Origin: Pseudomonadota bacterium
GTDB lineage: Bacteria; Chloroflexota; UBA6077; JAJPHF01
Direction of reading: 5' to 3'
NCBI GenBank assembly: GCA_021325365.1
Contig: JAJPHF010000193.1
Span: forward strand, 1-64,000
DNA: 64,000 nt
Shown: piece by piece, positions 43,496 to 52,945 of the stretch
Layout: every line of letters starts with the position of its first letter
Numbering within the stretch: the first letter of the stretch is position 1
The notes under the pieces: generated by a model
The model's database searches: none
Told to the model about the DNA's origin: nothing
Seen by the model: the letters and a program-made list of their open reading frames with translations, nothing else
Translations under genes and position numbers: made by a program

Positions 43496-43917
43496 ACGGC
43501 CGCTCGGCGACTAGCGACGACAGCATCCCAATCCGCCGCAGTGCGCGCCACGTAGTCGTCCACGTCGGGCGAGCCGCCGCCAACGCCGATCGCGCCAACG
43601 AACTCCCCGGCCGCGTAGAGAGGGTAGCCGCCCTTGTTCAGCGTCACCCCGCCTGGGATGATCTCCGTCAGGCTCTGCGCGAACATCGGGCGCTTCTCCC
43701 ACTGCTCGCACAGCTCGGCCGTCGGCTTGCGGAACGCCGCGGCCAGGCGAGCCTTGCCCATCGCCATGTACGGCCCGTGCCAGGCAACGCTCTTGCCACG
43801 CGCCACCAGGACCGGGTGGCCGGCGGGATCGTGGACTGCCACGCTCACCTCGACGCCCCGCTCCTGGCCAATCGCCTTCGCCCGCTGCACGTAGGCCAGC
43901 GCTTGCTCGTACTCCAT
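43492..43917 (-). CDS. HbpS/GlcG family (heme-degrading domain) protein
   Basis: A 141-residue protein of the GlcG/HbpS family: 'EYEQALAYVQRAKAIG', 'VSVAVHDPAGHPVLVARG', 'IPGGVTLNKGGYPLYAAGEF' and 'GAIGVGGGSPDVDDYVARTA' follow the family pattern. Members bind heme or corrinoid, or occur without known function in catabolic operons. Coupled to the lipoprotein gene and 41 bp after the amidohydrolase gene. Confidence 0.85.
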   Translation of the reverse strand: MEYEQALAYVQRAKAIGQERGVEVSVAVHDPAGHPVLVARGKSVAWHGPYMAMGKARLAAAFRKPTAELCEQWEKRPMFAQSLTEIIPGGVTLNKGGYPLYAAGEFVGAIGVGGGSPDVDDYVARTAADWDAVVASRRAAV

Positions 43918-43958
43918 CAGTCTCTCCGGCCCCCACGGGGCGTCCTGGCGCTTTCCTG

Positions 43959-45140
43959 CTACGACAGGCGCAGATAGCGCGCGGCGTTGTCGTAGAGCAG
44001 CTTGCGGATCGCCTGCTGCCCCAAGCTCGTCCAGCCGATCACCTCGGCCGGCGAGTCGGGGAACTGGCTCTCGGGGTGCGGGTAGTCGGACTCGTACATT
44101 AGCACGCCGTCGCCCAGGATGTCGACGACCGCCTTCGTCATCGCCTCGCCCTCGTGCATCTCGATGGCGTTGAAGATGCGGCCCATCTGGGCGTACTCGA
44201 CGGGCGTGTGCTGCAGCGGCCGCACGGAGCCTTTCACGTAGTCGATCTGCTTACCCAGGCGGATCAGCCAGTTGGGCAGCCAGCCGTGGCCGCACTCCAC
44301 CACGGCGGCGCGGAGGTTCGGGTAGCGGTCGAGCACGCCGCCGCAGATTAGGTACGCCAGGAAACGCTGGGCGCCCCAAACGTGGGCGGCCGTGCGCGCG
44401 ATGGCCGAATTACCCCAGATGTCGCGGTAGCCGGGAAAGTAGGGCGGTTCGTAGAAGAAGCTGTGGTGGATGAGCGGCAGGTTGGCGTCGTTCATCACCG
44501 CCCACAGGGCGTCGAGGTCCGGGTCGTCGACCGGCATGCCCTCCGGCAGGATCAGCCAGACGGCGCCCACCCAGGGCTCCCGCGCCAGCGCCCGCACCTC
44601 GGCGACAGCCCACTCGAGGTCGCCGCCGGGGGCCAGGATCAGACCCTTCAGGCGGTTCGGATCGGGGCTGCAGTAGTTGCGCATGTAGCGGTGGTAGCCG
44701 CGATAGAGGCCTTCGGTGAGTTTCACGTCGAGGCCGGAGCTGGCCGTGGACCAGGTGCCCGGAATGATCAGGTCGACGTCCACGCCCTCGATGTCCATGT
44801 CGTGCAGGCGGCCCTCGGGGTTGTCGTGCTGCACGCGCTCGGTGGCATGCTCGCGGGCCAGGTTCTGCACGTGGGCTTCGAGCGGCCCAGCGCCCCCCGC
44901 CTCGATCATCTCCACGCCCGGCTTTTGACCGGCGATGCGCTCGTAGGGGATCGGCCGGACCTTAATGGTGGTCCACTCGCCCGGCGGGTGGCCGCGCCCG
45001 GCCGGCGAGCGCATGGTGCGCTGGTAGGGACGCAACTCCTCCAGCCGTGGCCGGAAGCTCGGCTCGACGTATTCGGCCAGCACTTCGAGCGACGGCGTCA
45101 CGTGGGTATCGATGTCGATGATGCGATAGCCGTCTCGCAC
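43959..45140 (-). CDS. Amidohydrolase 2 family protein (ACMSD-like), second paralogue
   Basis: A 393-residue amidohydrolase_2 protein. Metal-site residues are in 'RIIDIDTHVTPS', 'LPLIHHSFFYEPPYF' and the closing 'YESDYPHPESQFP'. It probably decarboxylates or hydrolyses an aromatic or ring-opened acid. The start is a GTG at 45140 with AGGAGGAG just upstream; a longer frame to 45374 would run through a perfect palindrome and is rejected. First gene of the minus-strand catabolic run. Confidence 0.87.
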   Translation of the reverse strand: MRDGYRIIDIDTHVTPSLEVLAEYVEPSFRPRLEELRPYQRTMRSPAGRGHPPGEWTTIKVRPIPYERIAGQKPGVEMIEAGGAGPLEAHVQNLAREHATERVQHDNPEGRLHDMDIEGVDVDLIIPGTWSTASSGLDVKLTEGLYRGYHRYMRNYCSPDPNRLKGLILAPGGDLEWAVAEVRALAREPWVGAVWLILPEGMPVDDPDLDALWAVMNDANLPLIHHSFFYEPPYFPGYRDIWGNSAIARTAAHVWGAQRFLAYLICGGVLDRYPNLRAAVVECGHGWLPNWLIRLGKQIDYVKGSVRPLQHTPVEYAQMGRIFNAIEMHEGEAMTKAVVDILGDGVLMYESDYPHPESQFPDSPAEVIGWTSLGQQAIRKLLYDNAARYLRLS

Positions 45141-45475
45141 GGCTCCTCCTATTGTTGCGGCGCGCGGCGCGCCGCGGAATGGCGGCGCGAGGTAACCGCG
45201 CAAAGCGGCGCCGGGGACGCCGCCTCCCCCTGGGGCCGGCTCGGCGCAGCCGAGCGCGCGGTAACTTGTAACCCGATTGCGGATTGCCGCACAAGACGTG
45301 CGTTGGGTGGGAATCCATGGACTCGCGTTGGCAGGCTTCACCCCGCGGGGTGAAGCCTGCCAACGGAGACTCACGGAATGGAGTGGCTGACGGGGCGCAG
45401 GTAGCCGCGCTGCGGTTCGTGGTAGAGTAGTCCACTCATAATCACAACGAACAGCGACGCGAAGGAGGCACGGAC
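45141..45475. other. 335-bp divergent intergenic region
   Basis: Separates the amidohydrolase and LLM oxidoreductase genes, which point away from each other. It contains the 40-bp palindrome at 45326-45365 and GC-rich sequence without any reading frame I would trust. Confidence 0.5.
45326..45365. repeat. Perfect 40-bp palindrome
   Basis: Positions 45326-45345 are the exact reverse complement of 45346-45365, with no unpaired centre (CCCCGCGGGG at the middle). It lies between divergent genes, so it is not a terminator. It could be a protein-binding site, a recombination remnant or a mobile repeat. Confidence 0.85.
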
Positions 45476-46570
45476 GTGGCGGAGGGCGCGAACGGGGCGG
45501 TGGGAGCCCCGACGGCGATCGAGTTCGGCATCTTCGACTGGATGGACCGCGGCAGCGCCGATCTGGGAGCGCAGTACCAGCAGCGGCTACAGATGCTCGA
45601 AGTTGCCGAGGAGATGGGCTTCCTCTGCTACCATCTGGCCGAGCACCATGGCACGCCCCTCGGCCTGGCCCCGTCGCCCAGCGTATTCCTGGCCGCCGCA
45701 GCCGAGCGTACCCGGCGCATGCGCATTGGGCCGCTCGTCTACCTCTTGTCGCTCTACAATCCGGTGCGGCTGCTGGAAGAGATCTGCATGCTGGACCACC
45801 TCAGCGGCGGCCGCTTCGATCTAGGGGTGGGACGTGGCATCTCGCCGTTCGAGCTGGCCACGCTGAACGTGGCCATCGCGGAGTCGCGGGCAATTTTCCA
45901 CGAGGCGCTCAGCGTGATCCTGCAGGGCCTTGCCACGGGCGAGGTGGACCACGCGGGCCGATACTTCACGTTCAAGAACGTTCGTGTCCAGGTACAGCCC
46001 GTCCAGCGGCCTTACCCGCCGCTGTGGTATCCGACGAGCAACGCCGAGACGGTGCCCTGGATTGCGGAGCACGGCTTCAACACGATCTTTGGCCTGCCGA
46101 CACTGCCGCCGATCCGCGAGCAGCGCGCGATCTACCAGAGAGTCGCCGCCGAGCACCAGGACGATCCCGACCGCCTGAACGGCCACGTGGCAGCGCCGAA
46201 ATACGGCCTGAATCGGATCGTCTACGTGGCGGAGACGGACGCGCAAGCCCGCGCGGAGGCGAAGGCCGCGTACCCGACCTTCTTCCACAACTTTGAATAC
46301 CTATGGGCGCTGAATGGCGACCACCGCTACGACGACCTGGCCGACTTCGACGCCCGCCTGGCGCGCGGCGGAGTGATCGTTGGCTCGCCCGAGACGGTGC
46401 GCGCGCAGGTGGCGGAATGCCTGGAGCAGACCGGCTGCAACTATTTCTCGGGCGCCTTCGCCTGGGGCAGCCTGACGACGCAGCAGGTTGTAACTTCCGT
46501 CCGGCTGTTCGGCGAGCACGTGATTCCCGCCATCCGCACGTCCACTGCCCCGGCCGGCGTTATCCTATAG
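45476..46570 (+). CDS. LLM class flavin-dependent oxidoreductase (luciferase-like monooxygenase)
   Basis: A 364-residue bacterial luciferase-family protein. 'IEFGIFDWMDRG', 'AEEMGFLCYHLAEHHGTPLG', 'RMRIGPLVYLLSLYNPVRLL' and 'SGGRFDLGVGRGISPFEL' match FMN-dependent alkanal- or alkanesulfonate-type monooxygenases. The start is GTG 45476 with GAAGGAGG upstream. It differs from the F420-type LLM protein at 11153. It is divergent from the catabolic run and may act on the same or a related substrate. Confidence 0.9.
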   Translation: MAEGANGAVGAPTAIEFGIFDWMDRGSADLGAQYQQRLQMLEVAEEMGFLCYHLAEHHGTPLGLAPSPSVFLAAAAERTRRMRIGPLVYLLSLYNPVRLLEEICMLDHLSGGRFDLGVGRGISPFELATLNVAIAESRAIFHEALSVILQGLATGEVDHAGRYFTFKNVRVQVQPVQRPYPPLWYPTSNAETVPWIAEHGFNTIFGLPTLPPIREQRAIYQRVAAEHQDDPDRLNGHVAAPKYGLNRIVYVAETDAQARAEAKAAYPTFFHNFEYLWALNGDHRYDDLADFDARLARGGVIVGSPETVRAQVAECLEQTGCNYFSGAFAWGSLTTQQVVTSVRLFGEHVIPAIRTSTAPAGVIL

Positions 46571-46695
46571 CGTCGCCGGGCAGCCGCGCGAACATGGCAC
46601 CGCGCTTCGGGCGTACCGTGGTGCTAGCACTCTGGCAAAACTGGTAAAATCGGGTGGACTTGTCGCGCCCACCGCTCTAGCTAGAGAGCAGCTAC

Positions 46696-46992
46696 ATGCC
46701 CGGCGACGCCGCGACGCTGCTGGCCACGGTCGCCCCGATGTTCGGGCTCTGTCTGACGCTGACGGGGCTGTGCTTTCTGGGGCTCTGGAACGTCCGTTTG
46801 ATCCAGCCGGACCCGCGCTGCGCCGCGGCGCTCCTGCTGATCTCCGCGGCGGGCGCGCTCCACGCGCTAGTCGAGGTCAACACGGCGGAGTACGCCGCAG
46901 TGCGGTGGCTGCCGTTCGTGGCCGCGCCGTTGCTGGCCTTCGTCGCCGTCTTCACGCTACTGGGGCAGGAGCCGCACACGCCGCAGCGCTAG
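46696..46992 (+). CDS. Small membrane protein of unknown function
   Basis: A 98-residue protein with three hydrophobic helices ('VAPMFGLCLTLTGLCFLGLW', 'CAAALLLISAAGALHALV', 'FVAAPLLAFVAVFTLLG') and a short polar tail. No family is recognised. GAGAGCAG precedes the ATG. It converges on the second RND pump gene. Confidence 0.6.
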   Translation: MPGDAATLLATVAPMFGLCLTLTGLCFLGLWNVRLIQPDPRCAAALLLISAAGALHALVEVNTAEYAAVRWLPFVAAPLLAFVAVFTLLGQEPHTPQR

Positions 46993-47055
46993 CGCCTCAG
47001 ATCCCGCCGAGTACGGCCAAGCACTCGGGTCAGGGACGCTGTGTACGTTCCGCGA

Positions 47056-47085
47056 AGCCAAACATACACCCTAACCTGGGCGGGC
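47056..47085. repeat. Degenerate second copy of the 5225-5279 palindrome arm
   Basis: 47056-47081 matches the right arm of the first palindrome at 22 of 26 positions (AGCCAAA ... AACCTGGGC). The left arm is decayed and pairs only partly, but GTGTACGTT still faces it. It sits between two convergent genes, four bases before the RND stop codon. Confidence 0.6.
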
Positions 47086-47088
47086 GGC

Positions 47089-50000
47089 TTAGGACTCCTG
47101 GGGTTGCGGTGGCTCGGACTCGTCGACAGCGGGCGGGCCAGGCAAGCGGCGGCGCAGGCCGGCCCACTGGCGCATCCGCAGCCACGCCGGCACCCGCGCC
47201 CGCGCAAGCGCTGGGAGCCGCCCAAGCTGGTCGAGGTAGGTGTACATCACCGGCACCAGCACCAAGGTGAGCAGCGTCGAGGTCAGCAGGCCGCCCAGCA
47301 GCACCACCGCCATCGGCGCGCGCGACTCCGCACCCTCTTCCATCTTGAGCGCCAGCGGGATCATGCTGAACACCATTGTGCAGGTCGTCATCACGATCGG
47401 CCGGAGGCGCGTGGGGCCGGCTTCGAGCAACGCGTCGTAGATGCCCAGCCCCCGCGCCCGCATGGTGTTGGTGTAGTCCACCAGCAGGATGCCGTTCTTG
47501 GCGACGAGCCCCATCAGCATGATCATGCCGATCATCGAGAACAGGTTGAAGGTATTGCCCGTGAGCAGCAGCGCGCCAAACGCGCCCGTGAGCGCCACCG
47601 GCAGCGCGAACATGATGGCTAGCGGGTAGAGCCACGACTCGTAGAGCGCTACCAGCAGCATGTAGATCAGCAGGATCGAGATGCTGAGCGCCGACAGGAG
47701 GGCCGTGCGCGCCTGGTCGAGCGAGTCCACCTGACCGACGAAGAAGTAGCGGTAGCCGGGTGGGAAGGGGACGCGGGCGAGGCCGGCGCGCACGTCGCGG
47801 GCCGCGTCGCCGACGGACCGCCCCTCGAGGTTCGCCTGGATGTTCACCTGGCGCTGGCGCGAGCTGCGCGAAATCTGCGTCGGCGCCATAACCTCGCGGA
47901 GCGTGGCCACCTGGCCCAGCCGCACGTTCGCGCCGACAGCGGGGGCGGCGCCCGTGCTGGAGCCGACCGAGCTGAGCGGGATCGGGATGTTCGCCAGCCG
48001 GTTCAGATCGTTGCGCACGTCGTCGCTGGCAATCGTCACGATGGGGATGCCGATCTGGCCCTCGACCTGGAGGTTCGTCACCGACGTGCCCGTGGCGCCG
48101 GCGATGGCGGTGCGCAGCGCGCTGGCGATCTGGCTCGTGGTCACGCCCACGTCCGCCATCCGCTTGCGGTCCACGATCGCGCGAATCTCCGGCTGAGCCA
48201 CGTCGGCATCGCTGTAGATGTCGACGGTGCCCGGCGTGTCGCGCACGACCTGCTCGACCTGGTCGGCCAATCGCTGGAGCGTCGCCTGGTTGTCGCCGAC
48301 GACGCGGATGTTGATGGCGACACCGCCGCCGCTGCCGATGAGCGGCGACCCCACGCTGGTCCGCAGCTGCATGCCCGGGATGTCCGCCTGCAACCGCCGC
48401 ACGTCGGCCACCACGTCGAAGATCGAGCGCTGGCGCTGCGTCTTCTCGACCAGCTGCACGGCGATCTGCCCGTTGCGGTCGGTGCCGCCCGCGCGCGAGG
48501 TGCCCGCGCCCACGGTGGTGGTGAAGGAATCGACCTCCGGCATCTGCAGCAGCCCATCCTCGATCTTGGCCATGGCCGCGCTGTTCGCCGCGAGCGTCGT
48601 GCCGGGCGGCATGAGCGTGTTGATCGTGAACTGGCCGTCGTCCTCCTGCGGCGCGTATTCCTGGCCGATCAGGTTGAGCGGGAGCGGCAGGATGCTCAGC
48701 GCCAGCAGGCCGAAGGCCGCGGTCACCACGTAAGGCCGATGCCCGAGCGCCCAGCGGAGCAGGCGGTGATAGCTGCGGGAGAGCCGGTCGAAGCCGCGCT
48801 CCCAGACGCCGGCGAAGCCGCCCACATGCTCTTCGTCGTGCGCCTTCAGCCAGCGCGACGCCAGCATCGGCACCAGCGTGAACGACACCATCAGCGAGAG
48901 CAGCGTGGCGCAGGCGATCGTCAGGCCGAACTCCTGGAACAGCTTGCCGAGCGTGCCCTGCATGAACGAGATCGGCACGTAGACGACGACGTCGGTGAGC
49001 GTGACGGCCATAGCGGCCAGCCCAATCTCGCCGCGCCCGTTCAACGCCGCTTCGATCGGGTTCTCGCCTAACCGTAAGTGGCGCATGGTGTTTTCGAGCA
49101 CCACGATCGAGTCGTCCACCAGGATGCCGATCATGAGCGCCATGGCCATCAGCGAGATCGTGTCCAGGCTGAAGCCGAGGGCATACATCAACAGGAACGT
49201 GGAGACGAGACAGGTCGGAATCGAGACGAGGACGATGAGCGTGCTGCGCCAGGTGTGGAGGAACAGGAACAGCACCACGCCGGTAATGAGGATGGCGAGC
49301 AGCAAGTCCTTCTGCACAGCGTCGACGGCGTACCGCACGAAGCGCGACGTGTCGTTCGTGACCGTGATGTGTACCGTCGAGGGCAGCCCCCGCTGGATCT
49401 GCTGCAGGGCGCTGCGCACGGCTGCCGCCGTCTGGAGCGTGTTCGCGTCCGACTGCTTGGTAATCACCAGCGCGACGCTGTTGACGCCGGGCTGCTCGTG
49501 GGTGCTGTAGCGGACCTGGCTCGTCGGCCGCGCGTGGCTGATGACGACCTTCGCGACGTCGCGGATGCGGATGACGCCCTGCGGCGTCGTCGCCACCACG
49601 TACTCTTCTAGGTCCTCGGGCGCCTGGGCGAGCCCCGTGGCGCGGACGGAGAAGGTCTGGGTGTCCACGTCAACGTTGCCGCCGGGCGCGTCGACGTTTT
49701 CCCGCTGGATCGCGTTGGAGACCTGCGCGAGCGACAACCCATACGCGTCGAGCTTGTCGTAATCGACCTGTACCTGGATCTGGCGCTGGAAGCCGCCCGA
49801 CACCTGGACGGAGGCCACGCCGTTCACCGCCCCAAGCTGCTGCGCGAGGTGGTTCGCGGCGAGGTCGTACATGTCGTCGGGCGACATCGTCCCGGAGAGC
49901 ACGACGTTCAACACCGGAATGGCGGACGGATCCGCCTTGATGACGCTCGGCTGGGAGGCATCGACCGGCAGGGTGCGGCCGATCACGCTCAACTGCCGCT

Positions 50001-50325
50001 GCGTGTCGATCGCCGTCTGATTGATGTCCAGTCCGTCCGCGAACGTGAGGGTCAACCGAGCCGAGCCTTGCAGCGCGGTGGCGTCAATCCGCTGCAGACC
50101 GGAGAGGCCGGAGAGGGTGTTCTCGGCGGGGATGATAATTGACTGCTCGACGCTGTCCGGCGAGGCGCCGGGCCAATCGATCTGCACGAAGACGATAGGG
50201 AAGGTAATGTTGGGGAAGCGATCGACCCGCATGCGCGTATAGGCCTGCGTGCCGAGCAGAATCAGCGCCAGGAACACCATCGCCGTGGCGAGCGGGCGCC
50301 GAATCGCCGTGCGGGTCAATCCCAT
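47089..50325 (-). CDS. RND efflux pump, HAE1-type permease, second copy
   Basis: A 1078-residue RND transporter closely related to the one at 31679, with the same N-terminus ('TRTAIRRPLATAMVFLALIL'), the TM4 Asp pair in 'IGILVDDSIVVLENTMRHL', and the second-half 'LFSMIGMIMLMGLVAKNGIL'. No adaptor gene adjoins it in the same direction; the nearest is the 975-residue adaptor at 53639 on the other strand. The kinase/regulator pair is upstream on the same strand, separated by a 274-bp gap. Confidence 0.94.
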   Translation of the reverse strand: MGLTRTAIRRPLATAMVFLALILLGTQAYTRMRVDRFPNITFPIVFVQIDWPGASPDSVEQSIIIPAENTLSGLSGLQRIDATALQGSARLTLTFADGLDINQTAIDTQRQLSVIGRTLPVDASQPSVIKADPSAIPVLNVVLSGTMSPDDMYDLAANHLAQQLGAVNGVASVQVSGGFQRQIQVQVDYDKLDAYGLSLAQVSNAIQRENVDAPGGNVDVDTQTFSVRATGLAQAPEDLEEYVVATTPQGVIRIRDVAKVVISHARPTSQVRYSTHEQPGVNSVALVITKQSDANTLQTAAAVRSALQQIQRGLPSTVHITVTNDTSRFVRYAVDAVQKDLLLAILITGVVLFLFLHTWRSTLIVLVSIPTCLVSTFLLMYALGFSLDTISLMAMALMIGILVDDSIVVLENTMRHLRLGENPIEAALNGRGEIGLAAMAVTLTDVVVYVPISFMQGTLGKLFQEFGLTIACATLLSLMVSFTLVPMLASRWLKAHDEEHVGGFAGVWERGFDRLSRSYHRLLRWALGHRPYVVTAAFGLLALSILPLPLNLIGQEYAPQEDDGQFTINTLMPPGTTLAANSAAMAKIEDGLLQMPEVDSFTTTVGAGTSRAGGTDRNGQIAVQLVEKTQRQRSIFDVVADVRRLQADIPGMQLRTSVGSPLIGSGGGVAINIRVVGDNQATLQRLADQVEQVVRDTPGTVDIYSDADVAQPEIRAIVDRKRMADVGVTTSQIASALRTAIAGATGTSVTNLQVEGQIGIPIVTIASDDVRNDLNRLANIPIPLSSVGSSTGAAPAVGANVRLGQVATLREVMAPTQISRSSRQRQVNIQANLEGRSVGDAARDVRAGLARVPFPPGYRYFFVGQVDSLDQARTALLSALSISILLIYMLLVALYESWLYPLAIMFALPVALTGAFGALLLTGNTFNLFSMIGMIMLMGLVAKNGILLVDYTNTMRARGLGIYDALLEAGPTRLRPIVMTTCTMVFSMIPLALKMEEGAESRAPMAVVLLGGLLTSTLLTLVLVPVMYTYLDQLGRLPALARARVPAWLRMRQWAGLRRRLPGPPAVDESEPPQPQES

Positions 50326-50599
50326 TGCCGCGCTCCCGCATTCCAGATATCAGGGATCGAGCTACCCGGGTGCCGCGTTGGGTGCGGTCGCCACCAGCCC
50401 GTTCAGAGGGCCGCCGAATCCAGGTAGGTGCGAATGCTATAGGCGTGACGGCAACGTCGCCCGACGACGCCCCGGATCGGAGATTAGCGACGTGATAGTA
50501 TGGCCTGTCCTAACCGTTCGGTGCGCTGTTTGTGCCCAACGAGACTATGGAGATGTTGTGGAGACTTTCGGGGGGGGGGGGAGCCGTGACGGCGCGCGG
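50326..50599. other. Intergenic region with a G12 run
   Basis: Upstream of the RND gene and downstream of the regulator gene. It contains the presumed RND promoter (not assigned with confidence) and a run of twelve G at 50570-50581, 18 bp past the regulator stop codon. Confidence 0.5.
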
Positions 50600-51229
50600 T
50601 CAGTCCAGGGACACCAGGCCCCGCTGGAGCGCGACCGTCACGGCCTCAGTGCGGCTCTGCACGCCTAGCTTGCTGAAGATGTGGCTGATGTGTGCCTTTA
50701 CGGTGTTCTCGGACAGGATCAGCCGCTGCGCGATGCTCTTGTTGCTGGAGCCGTCCGCCAGCAGCCGGAGCACCTCCAACTCGCGCTCCGACAAGTCGCC
50801 GGCGCCGGCGCCGTCCGCCATGCGGTCCAGCAGGCGCGCGGCCACGCCCGGCTCCAGCGCCGGCCGCCCCTGCACCACGGCGCGGATGCCCTGCATTAGC
50901 TCGTCCAGCGTCGCATCCTTGAGCAGGTAACCGCGGGCCCCGGCGGCCAGCGCGGGGGCGATGTACGACTCGGTATCGTAGGTCGTTAGGATCAGGAAAC
51001 GCACCTCTGGCGCCATGGGGCGCACGTGGCGCATCACTTCCACACCGCTCAGGCCAGGCAGCCGCAGGTCTAGCAGCACGACGTCCGGCCGCTGGTCCAG
51101 GATAAGCCGCACCGCTTCCTGCCCATCCGCCGCCTCGCCGACCAGCTCCAGCTCCGGCTCCCACCGCAGCATGGCGGTGAGCCCCTGCCGTACCACCGGG
51201 TGGTCGTCGACGACCACGAGCCGAATCAT
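50600..51229 (-). CDS. NarL/LuxR-family response regulator, second pair
   Basis: A 209-residue regulator. Receiver: acidic pair in '[10 protein letters not shown]', phospho-acceptor Asp54 in '[10 protein letters not shown]', and '[11 protein letters not shown]'. C-terminal LuxR helix-turn-helix: '[20 protein letters not shown]' and '[16 protein letters not shown]'. The start overlaps the kinase stop by 4 bp. It is a candidate controller of the shared upstream elements found at 52853-63107. Confidence 0.93.
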   Translation of the reverse strand: MIRLVVVDDHPVVRQGLTAMLRWEPELELVGEAADGQEAVRLILDQRPDVVLLDLRLPGLSGVEVMRHVRPMAPEVRFLILTTYDTESYIAPALAAGARGYLLKDATLDELMQGIRAVVQGRPALEPGVAARLLDRMADGAGAGDLSERELEVLRLLADGSSNKSIAQRLILSENTVKAHISHIFSKLGVQSRTEAVTVALQRGLVSLD

Positions 51230-52770
51230 GGGCGCCTCCCAGCGGCAGCCGGCGTCGGCGTAGGCTCGTCCTCAGCGGCCGTCGTACTCGCGGTGGTAGG
51301 CAGCCCCGTGCCGGGCACGCGGGTCATCTCGCGCGCGGTGTCTGGCCGCGGCACGGCGGCGACGACCTCGGCGCCGCCGTCGCTCTTGAGGATCAGTGTG
51401 CCGCCCAGGGCTGCCAGGCGCTCGCGCATGCCGAGCAGGCCAAAGCCCCTCCACGGGGCCGCGTGGCTCGGACGCTCGCGGAGCGCGGCCGCGTCGAACC
51501 CCACGCCATTGTCGCGCACGGCCAGCCGGACGGCGGTCGCGCTGTACTCGAGCGTCACGGCGACCGCCGTCGCGCGGGCGTGCTTCGCCACGTTGGCCAG
51601 CGCCTCCTGGCAGACGCGCAGGAGCGCCGCCTCGACGGCAGGTGGCAAGGGCCAGGGCTCGCCCACTTGCGCGAAGCGCGCCGTCGCCTCGGGGCTCACC
51701 GGCCGCGCTACCAGCCCGCGCAGCGCGTCGCCCAGGTCGCCCCGCGCCAGCGCCGGCGCGCGCAGGTTCCAGACCGACCGCCGCGCCTCGGCCAGCGACT
51801 CCCGCGCCATCCGCTGCGCCAGGTCGAGGTGCTCGTCCACCTCCCCCGGCGCCACGCTTCGCGCCCGCTGGACGGCACCCAACTGGACGATGATCCCGGT
51901 GAGGTTCTGGGCCAGCGCGTCGTGGATGTCGCGGGCTAGCCGCGCACGCTCCTCCAGCGTGGCCGCCTCGCGCTCCTGGTGCAATAGCTCCGCCGTTTGC
52001 GCCGCCACGCGGTCCTCTAGCTCCGCGCTCAACTGGCTGAGCGCGTGGGCGTGGGCGCGGCTCTGCTGGAGGGCGCGCTGCAAGCTCCCCGCCAGCAGCG
52101 AGGTGAGCACGGCGACCGTCCAGAACAGGCCGACCCAGTAGCCGATCGCGAGCAGCGGCAGGCCCGGTGGCGGCTGCGGGGGGAAGGGGAGCCCGGGGGG
52201 CGGCGGGACCATCGCGGGCGGTGGCGGGGGCCGGCCTGGCCCGCCGAACAGAGGCCCCAGGTCCCAGGGCACGCGCAACCCCTGGATCTCCAGCCAGGCA
52301 CTGCCCGCGACGAGGAGCGTGGCGAGCGCGGCGATACCCATGCCCGCGCGACTGCTGAGCAGCAGCGCCGCGGCGCAGATAGGCACGACCAGCGACGCAG
52401 GCCAGAAGCTCATAACCCCGCTGCTGAGCGCCCCCAGCGTGTAAATCAGCGTCCAGGTGCCGACCAGCACGAGGGCCGGGGCAGTCGTGCGTCCCGCGCG
52501 CACCAGCAGGAGCAGCGCCGCGGACAGCAGCAGCGGCAGCGCGAACTGCCCGAGCAGCATCGGCAGGGCCGACGGCGGGGCGCCGGGCGGCGCGGGCATC
52601 CCGGGCGCCGGAGGTGGCGGCTCGCCTTGCGTCAGGCGGAGCACCACGAACATGCCCAGCGCCGCCGCGGCTGGGATGAGCAACGCGGGCAACGTCCGCA
52701 GCAGCAAGGCCGCCCGGCGCTGTCCCTCGTCGGTGATCGCGTCTTGCAGCCGCGCGACGTGCTCGGTCAC
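51226..52770 (-). CDS. Membrane sensor histidine kinase with polyproline extracytoplasmic loop
   Basis: A 514-residue NarX/DegS-type kinase. The N-terminal half has about five or six membrane segments. Before the last one is a loop of about 30 residues dominated by Pro ('[14 protein letters not shown]', '[10 protein letters not shown]'). A coiled linker leads to the HisKA_3 domain with His283 in '[14 protein letters not shown]' and a HATPase domain ('[18 protein letters not shown]', '[13 protein letters not shown]'). The start is a GTG at 52770 with AAGGAG upstream. The Pro-rich loop echoes the Pro/Gly-rich envelope proteins encoded just downstream on the other strand. Confidence 0.88.
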   Translation of the reverse strand: MTEHVARLQDAITDEGQRRAALLLRTLPALLIPAAAALGMFVVLRLTQGEPPPPAPGMPAPPGAPPSALPMLLGQFALPLLLSAALLLLVRAGRTTAPALVLVGTWTLIYTLGALSSGVMSFWPASLVVPICAAALLLSSRAGMGIAALATLLVAGSAWLEIQGLRVPWDLGPLFGGPGRPPPPPAMVPPPPGLPFPPQPPPGLPLLAIGYWVGLFWTVAVLTSLLAGSLQRALQQSRAHAHALSQLSAELEDRVAAQTAELLHQEREAATLEERARLARDIHDALAQNLTGIIVQLGAVQRARSVAPGEVDEHLDLAQRMARESLAEARRSVWNLRAPALARGDLGDALRGLVARPVSPEATARFAQVGEPWPLPPAVEAALLRVCQEALANVAKHARATAVAVTLEYSATAVRLAVRDNGVGFDAAALRERPSHAAPWRGFGLLGMRERLAALGGTLILKSDGGAEVVAAVPRPDTAREMTRVPGTGLPTTASTTAAEDEPTPTPAAAGRRP

Positions 52771-52851
52771 TCGCCCACTCCTTCCCGTTCCCCATCCCCA
52801 TATGGTAGCGCAAGGCGCCTCGGGCGCCATCCTCCGCCCGGGTCAAGCGCG

Positions 52852-52890
52852 GTCACCCTTTTGGGTAATCAGCGCGCTACCCAAAGTGAC
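52852..52890. promoter_or_regulatory. Inverted TTACCC/GGGTGA dyads in divergent promoter region
   Basis: TCACCC-TTTT-GGGTAA at 52853-52868 is followed by CTACCCAAAGTGAC at 52877-52890, which reads as the same motif inverted. Together they form a large imperfect dyad 35 bp upstream of the -10-like box of the secreted protein gene and about 80 bp before the kinase gene start. Similar dyads lie at 57579-57594 and 62512-62530. Confidence 0.5.
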
Positions 52891-52902
52891 GACGGCCGAG
52901 TC

Positions 52903-52945
52903 ACCCCCCTGCCCGATGCCCGGCCCCGCGGCGGCCCCGTACGCT
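52903..52945 (+). promoter_or_regulatory. Shared promoter element, copy 1
   Basis: ACCCCCCTGCCCGATG at 52903-52918, then 21 bp, then TACGCT at 52940-52945. It matches the consensus ACC-S-NNN-Y-G-S-S-CGATG followed after 20-21 bp by a TA-rich hexamer, found four times in the last 12 kb. It lies 146 bp before the GTG at 53091. Confidence 0.5.

Noticed and set aside
45141..45374. Upstream extension of the second amidohydrolase
   Set aside because: It reads through a perfect palindrome and lacks family similarity; GTG 45140 has a strong ribosome site.
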